Shown here in pieces: positions 23,538-26,408 of a stretch of 26,408 nucleotides of DNA. Location: assembly GCA_029939715.1 (NCBI GenBank), contig JAOZSJ010000045.1:1-26408 (forward strand), written 5' to 3'. Numbering within the stretch: position 1 is the stretch's first letter; the number at the start of each line of letters is the position of its first letter. The translations under genes and the position numbers were made by a program. Below the pieces are notes generated by a model that was not told the DNA's origin, searched no databases, and worked only from the letters and a program-made list of their open reading frames with translations. The stretch is from 4572-123 sp002084545 (GTDB lineage: Bacteria > Desulfobacterota > Desulfobacteria > Desulfobacterales > 4572-123).

Positions 23538-24425
23538 ATGAAAAAAAGCAGCTCGAAAATAGGCCGAAATGATCCATGTCCCTGCGGCAGCGGTCTTAAA
23601 TATAAAAAATGCTGTATGGGCAAAAAAGAAGTGAGTGCCGAATATCGTGCGAATCTGTATGCAAGACAGCACAATATCCGCGTAAAAACAGAAAAGGATA
23701 TCGAGGCCATCAGAAAGGCCGGTCGTTTGACCGTTGCCACGCTTGATCTGGTTGAATCAAAAATCCGTCCGGGTATTTCAACCGAAGAGATCAATACCCT
23801 GGTTCATGAATTTACCATAAAAAATGGCGCGATTCCGGCTCCATTGAATTACCGCGGTTTTCCAAAAAGCGTTTGTACATCCGTGAATGAAGTCATTTGT
23901 CACGGCATTCCCGGAAAACGTATTCTTAAAGACGGCGATATCGTCAATATCGATGTGACGCCGATTTTGAATGGCTACTATGCAGATGCCAATAAAACTT
24001 TTTTTGTAGGCGAACCTGGGCCGGATGCCAAAAAAATTGTAGCTGTGGCCGGTGAATGCCTGAAACAGGGCATGGAAATGGTGCGACCCGATGCCACGAT
24101 CGGTGATATCGGCTGGGCTATCCAGAAATATGCCGAAGACCAGGGCTGCTCGGTTGTCAGAGAATTTGTAGGCCACGGGGTCGGGTTTGAATTTCATGAA
24201 GCGCCACAGATTCCGCATTACGGCCGCCGGAAAAGCGGGCTGGTACTGATTCCGGGTATGGTGTTTACCATCGAACCAATGATTAACATCGGCCGTCACA
24301 ACCTGTATATTCTAGATGATGGCTGGACAGCCGTTACCGAAGATGGTTCATTGTCGGCCCAGTTTGAGCAGACTCTTGTAGTGACTGAAGACGGTGTCAA
24401 AAGTTTGACACCATTTAAATTGTAG
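23538..24425 (+). CDS. map: Methionine aminopeptidase, type I, with N-terminal SEC-C zinc motif
   Basis: 295 residues. The N-terminus has a SEC-C zinc motif, CPCGSGLKYKKCC (14-26, ligands C14, C16, C25, C26), as found at the end of SecA. The rest is the pita-bread aminopeptidase that removes the initiator methionine. The five metal ligands are D139, D150, H213, E246 and E277, and the conserved substrate-site histidine H122 lies in CHGIPGKR. SEC-C motifs on methionine aminopeptidases occur in several bacteria and plant organelle forms, and the zinc motif may aid ribosome binding. ATG 23538 is the only start that keeps the SEC-C motif, although its ribosome site is weak. It converges with the HAD gene that ends 3 bases away. 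Confidence 0.95.
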   Translation: MKKSSSKIGRNDPCPCGSGLKYKKCCMGKKEVSAEYRANLYARQHNIRVKTEKDIEAIRKAGRLTVATLDLVESKIRPGISTEEINTLVHEFTIKNGAIPAPLNYRGFPKSVCTSVNEVICHGIPGKRILKDGDIVNIDVTPILNGYYADANKTFFVGEPGPDAKKIVAVAGECLKQGMEMVRPDATIGDIGWAIQKYAEDQGCSVVREFVGHGVGFEFHEAPQIPHYGRRKSGLVLIPGMVFTIEPMINIGRHNLYILDDGWTAVTEDGSLSAQFEQTLVVTEDGVKSLTPFKL

Positions 24426-24428
24426 CTT

Positions 24429-25337
24429 TTAACTTTTCAGCCACATGTCAATGGCTTCGGCTACTCCGCAGGTGTTGTTGGAAGCCACATTCTGAAAACG
24501 GCCTTTAAGGTCATCCGGAGCATTGTCCACCACGAAACTGCTGCCGGACCATTCCAGCAGGTCCAGATCGTTAAAGTCGTTACCGATGGCCATGGTATCT
24601 TTTACCATGATTTTGAGTTCAGATGCCAGCCAGGCGGCGGCCTGGCTCTTGGAAACTTCCGGATGAAAGATTTCAAGCCAGGTGGATTGACCGTCCATGG
24701 GCGATGTGGAGTGGATGATGCTGAAATCCGGCAGGGCCTTTCGAACAACAGCAAGCGCTGCGGCGGTCTCATTTTCGGGCACTACGGCAAGAAGCTGGGC
24801 TGCCGGGCCGAATCTGTCAGCATCTTCAATTATCAGTGGAGTTGAAAATTGTTTATACCCTGCCAATCGAGATTCAAAATCGGGGTTATGCCGACTGGTT
24901 CGTTGATATACCAGCATGTGATTATCAGGGACCGGTTGGTGAACCATAAAATCGAAATTTGATTGCACGAAAAATTTGATTGCCCGCTCTACCGCATTGG
25001 AAGCAAGATTTATTTTTCGAACGATATTGCCTGCCGGGTGGGTTGCCACGCCGGCGCCGGTGCTGAAAATTATGTAATCAACCGGCAGATCGGCTCCCGG
25101 TGAATTCATAAATGAATAGAAAGAACGGCCCGTGGCCACGGCACGGATCACATTATGCTCCGGCAGGTCATTAAGGGCTTTAAGGTCATTGTCGGACAGC
25201 GTGCGGTCAGAGCGCAGGAGGGTGCCGTCAAAATCCGTAATAAACAGTCTGCGGCAGGACGGATCAATTTTTTGAGTCAAACAGGTGTTTATGCGCTTAT
25301 TTCTGATATTTGTCATTTGAAATTTTTTTGATCGCAT
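24429..25337 (-). CDS. Cof-type HAD-superfamily phosphatase
   Basis: 302 residues if ATG 25337 is used. The HAD nucleophile motif FITDFDGTLLRSD (D35, D37), the long alpha/beta cap typical of class IIB (Cof) enzymes, and the C-terminal GNDFNDLDLLEWSG metal-binding motif are all present. Cof phosphatases dephosphorylate sugar phosphates, nucleotides or cofactors such as pyridoxal or flavin phosphates; the substrate cannot be told here. The start is uncertain, since neither ATG 25337 nor ATG 25316 (MTNIRNKR) has a ribosome site. It lies 60 bases after livF in the same direction and could be cotranscribed with the ABC genes. Confidence 0.88.
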   Translation of the reverse strand: MRSKKFQMTNIRNKRINTCLTQKIDPSCRRLFITDFDGTLLRSDRTLSDNDLKALNDLPEHNVIRAVATGRSFYSFMNSPGADLPVDYIIFSTGAGVATHPAGNIVRKINLASNAVERAIKFFVQSNFDFMVHQPVPDNHMLVYQRTSRHNPDFESRLAGYKQFSTPLIIEDADRFGPAAQLLAVVPENETAAALAVVRKALPDFSIIHSTSPMDGQSTWLEIFHPEVSKSQAAAWLASELKIMVKDTMAIGNDFNDLDLLEWSGSSFVVDNAPDDLKGRFQNVASNNTCGVAEAIDMWLKS

Positions 25338-25397
25338 ACAGGACGAATTAAATATTTTTGGCCTTTTTTAATTCATATTTCCGTATTTTACTAATTT

Positions 25398-26111
25398 TTA
25401 TCCGCCTAAATAATATTCCTTTACTTTGGGGTTGTTCAAAAGCTCGGCGGCCAACCCCTCCAGGACGATTTCACCCCTCTCGAGCACGTAGGAGTAATGG
25501 GCAATTTTCAGGGCAGCCCTTGCATTCTGTTCCACAAGCATAACCGTGACACCTGATTGGTTAAGTTGTTTAATGACGCTAAAGATTTCTTGAACGATTA
25601 AGGGGGCTATGCCCATGGAAGGTTCGTCTAAAAGAAGGAGATCAGGACGTCCCATCAAGGCACGACCAATGGCCAGCATCTGTTGCTCACCGCCTGAAAG
25701 GGTGCCGGCTATCTGCTTGGAACGCTTTTTCAGAATAGGAAACATCTGATAAACATGCTCCATTCTCTCCTTGATCTCTATCCGGTTGCTCCGCTTAAAA
25801 TAATGATAGGCCCCGAGATTGATATTGTCGCGGACGGTCAGATGGGCAAAAACCTGTCTCCCCTCCGGAACCTGTGAGATGCCCAGACGCACAATCCGGT
25901 TTGCCTGCATGTTGGCAATTTTTTGTTCCTTATAGAGAATAGACCCCCCATTGATCTTCATTATACCGGAGATGGATTTTAAAAGGGTGGACTTGCCGGC
26001 CCCGTTGGTTCCAATGATGGAAACCACCTTTCCCGCTGGAACCCGTATGGAAACATCTTTAAGCACGCCGATGCTTCCATAAGATGCGTTGAGTTTATCA
26101 ATCCTTAGCAT
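25398..26111 (-). CDS. livF: Branched-chain amino acid ABC transporter, ATP-binding protein LivF
   Basis: 237 residues, a complete ABC ATPase. Walker A is GTNGAGKST (34-42), the signature LSGGEQQ (138-144), Walker B LLLLDEP (158-164), and VEQN follows where most ABC proteins have a histidine, as is usual in LivF. SQVPEGRQVFAHLTV is the LivF signature stretch. With LivG it powers LivHM permeases that import branched-chain amino acids or related compounds in concert with a periplasmic binding protein. It begins 1 base after the LivG stop. Many Liv-type systems in anaerobes import other amino acids or amides, so the substrate is not certain. The permease and binding-protein genes lie beyond the window edge. 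Confidence 0.95.
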   Translation of the reverse strand: MLRIDKLNASYGSIGVLKDVSIRVPAGKVVSIIGTNGAGKSTLLKSISGIMKINGGSILYKEQKIANMQANRIVRLGISQVPEGRQVFAHLTVRDNINLGAYHYFKRSNRIEIKERMEHVYQMFPILKKRSKQIAGTLSGGEQQMLAIGRALMGRPDLLLLDEPSMGIAPLIVQEIFSVIKQLNQSGVTVMLVEQNARAALKIAHYSYVLERGEIVLEGLAAELLNNPKVKEYYLGG

Positions 26112-26112
26112 A

Positions 26113-26408
26113 TCAGGCCTCTGCTCCTAAATATGCTTCAATAACCATAGGGCTGTTCCGGACATCTTCAGGCGGTCCATCCGCAATCTTCCGGCCATAG
26201 TTTAAAACCAAAATATCATCAGCGATATTCATCACCATTTTCATATCATGTTCCACCAGTAATACGGTAATTCCTTTTGCTCTGATGGCCTTAATTAATG
26301 AAGAGGCCATGTGGGTCTCCGTTTCATTGAGGCCGGCTGCGGGTTCGTCCAGACAGATCAGTTCCGGCTCACTGGCCAGTGCCCGCCCGATCTCCAGTAT
26401 TTTCTGTT
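26113..26408 (-). CDS. livG: Branched-chain amino acid ABC transporter, ATP-binding protein LivG (partial, C-terminal)
   Basis: The C-terminal 97 codons or so of a LivG-type ATPase; the gene runs off the window at its 5' end. In frame from the edge are ILEIGRALASEPELICLDEP (end of the signature helix and Walker B), AAGLNETE, and LLVEHDMKMVMNIADDILVLNYG, which is the H-loop region with its histidine. The tail NSPMVIEAYLGAEA is typical of LivG. An internal ATG at 26310 would give a 65-residue fragment, but the coding signal clearly continues to the edge. It is the first part of the operon seen here and lies just upstream of livF. Confidence 0.92.
   Translation of the reverse strand, partial: QKILEIGRALASEPELICLDEPAAGLNETETHMASSLIKAIRAKGITVLLVEHDMKMVMNIADDILVLNYGRKIADGPPEDVRNSPMVIEAYLGAEA

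Noticed and set aside
23778..24299. Open frame antisense to the methionine aminopeptidase
   Set aside because: It is a shadow of the conserved map gene with no motif of its own.
25345..25374. AT-rich inverted repeat (GAATTAAA/TTTAATTC) as a terminator after livF
   Set aside because: The stem has almost no GC pairs and no clear T-run after it on the minus strand, so chance is as likely.

Overview
The window reads as the chromosome of a strictly anaerobic, probably sulfate-reducing bacterium of the Desulfobacterota (Desulfobacterales-like). That placement is inference. It rests on a cytochrome b/Rieske complex with multihaem c cytochromes, a HesB/IscA-like selenoprotein, paired MinD-type ATPases carrying ferredoxin inserts beside a NifX-like protein, a corrinoid-type (MttB-family) methyltransferase and a DmsA-like molybdoenzyme. 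No phage, insertion sequence, CRISPR array, rRNA or tRNA was recognised.

Layout, + strand first. 1-110 is the C-terminal end of a flavin amine-oxidase-like protein. 148-4103 is an electron-transfer operon: dihaem cytochrome c, Rieske protein, long cytochrome b, membrane-anchored pentahaem cytochrome c. 4137-8303 holds an Lrp/AsnC regulator, a non-pyrrolysine MttB-family methyltransferase and an orphan cytoplasmic molybdopterin oxidoreductase.

The strand then switches. 8488-8796 (-) is a short HesB/IscA-like gene interrupted by an in-frame UGA at codon 33, read here as selenocysteine. It has a consensus sigma70-type promoter, a strong ribosome binding site, a candidate SECIS hairpin and a terminator. 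9040-12631 (-) is a two-gene overlapping operon: a secreted MEMO-AMMECR1 fusion followed by a polytopic membrane protein with a spermidine-synthase-like domain. A YbaK-type deacylase (+) follows, then a (-) operon of NifX-like protein and two ferredoxin-containing MinD ATPases, then glutamate dehydrogenase (-) and a 988-residue receiver/PEP-synthase-like protein (-), divergent from a TetR regulator (+).

The right end carries a HAD-PurM fusion (-), a methionine aminopeptidase with a SEC-C zinc motif (+), a Cof-type HAD phosphatase (-) and the end of a branched-chain amino acid ABC operon (livF and the 3' part of livG, -).

The most notable items are the selenoprotein hidden by its UGA codon, the exported MEMO-AMMECR1 protein coupled to a SpeE-like membrane protein with degenerate catalytic motifs, the NifX/Gly-Met-repeat/coiled-coil protein with its two MinD partners, and the receiver-PEP synthase fusion without a phosphohistidine domain. 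Promoters, terminators and hairpins were found by eye against consensus; none is experimentally supported here.
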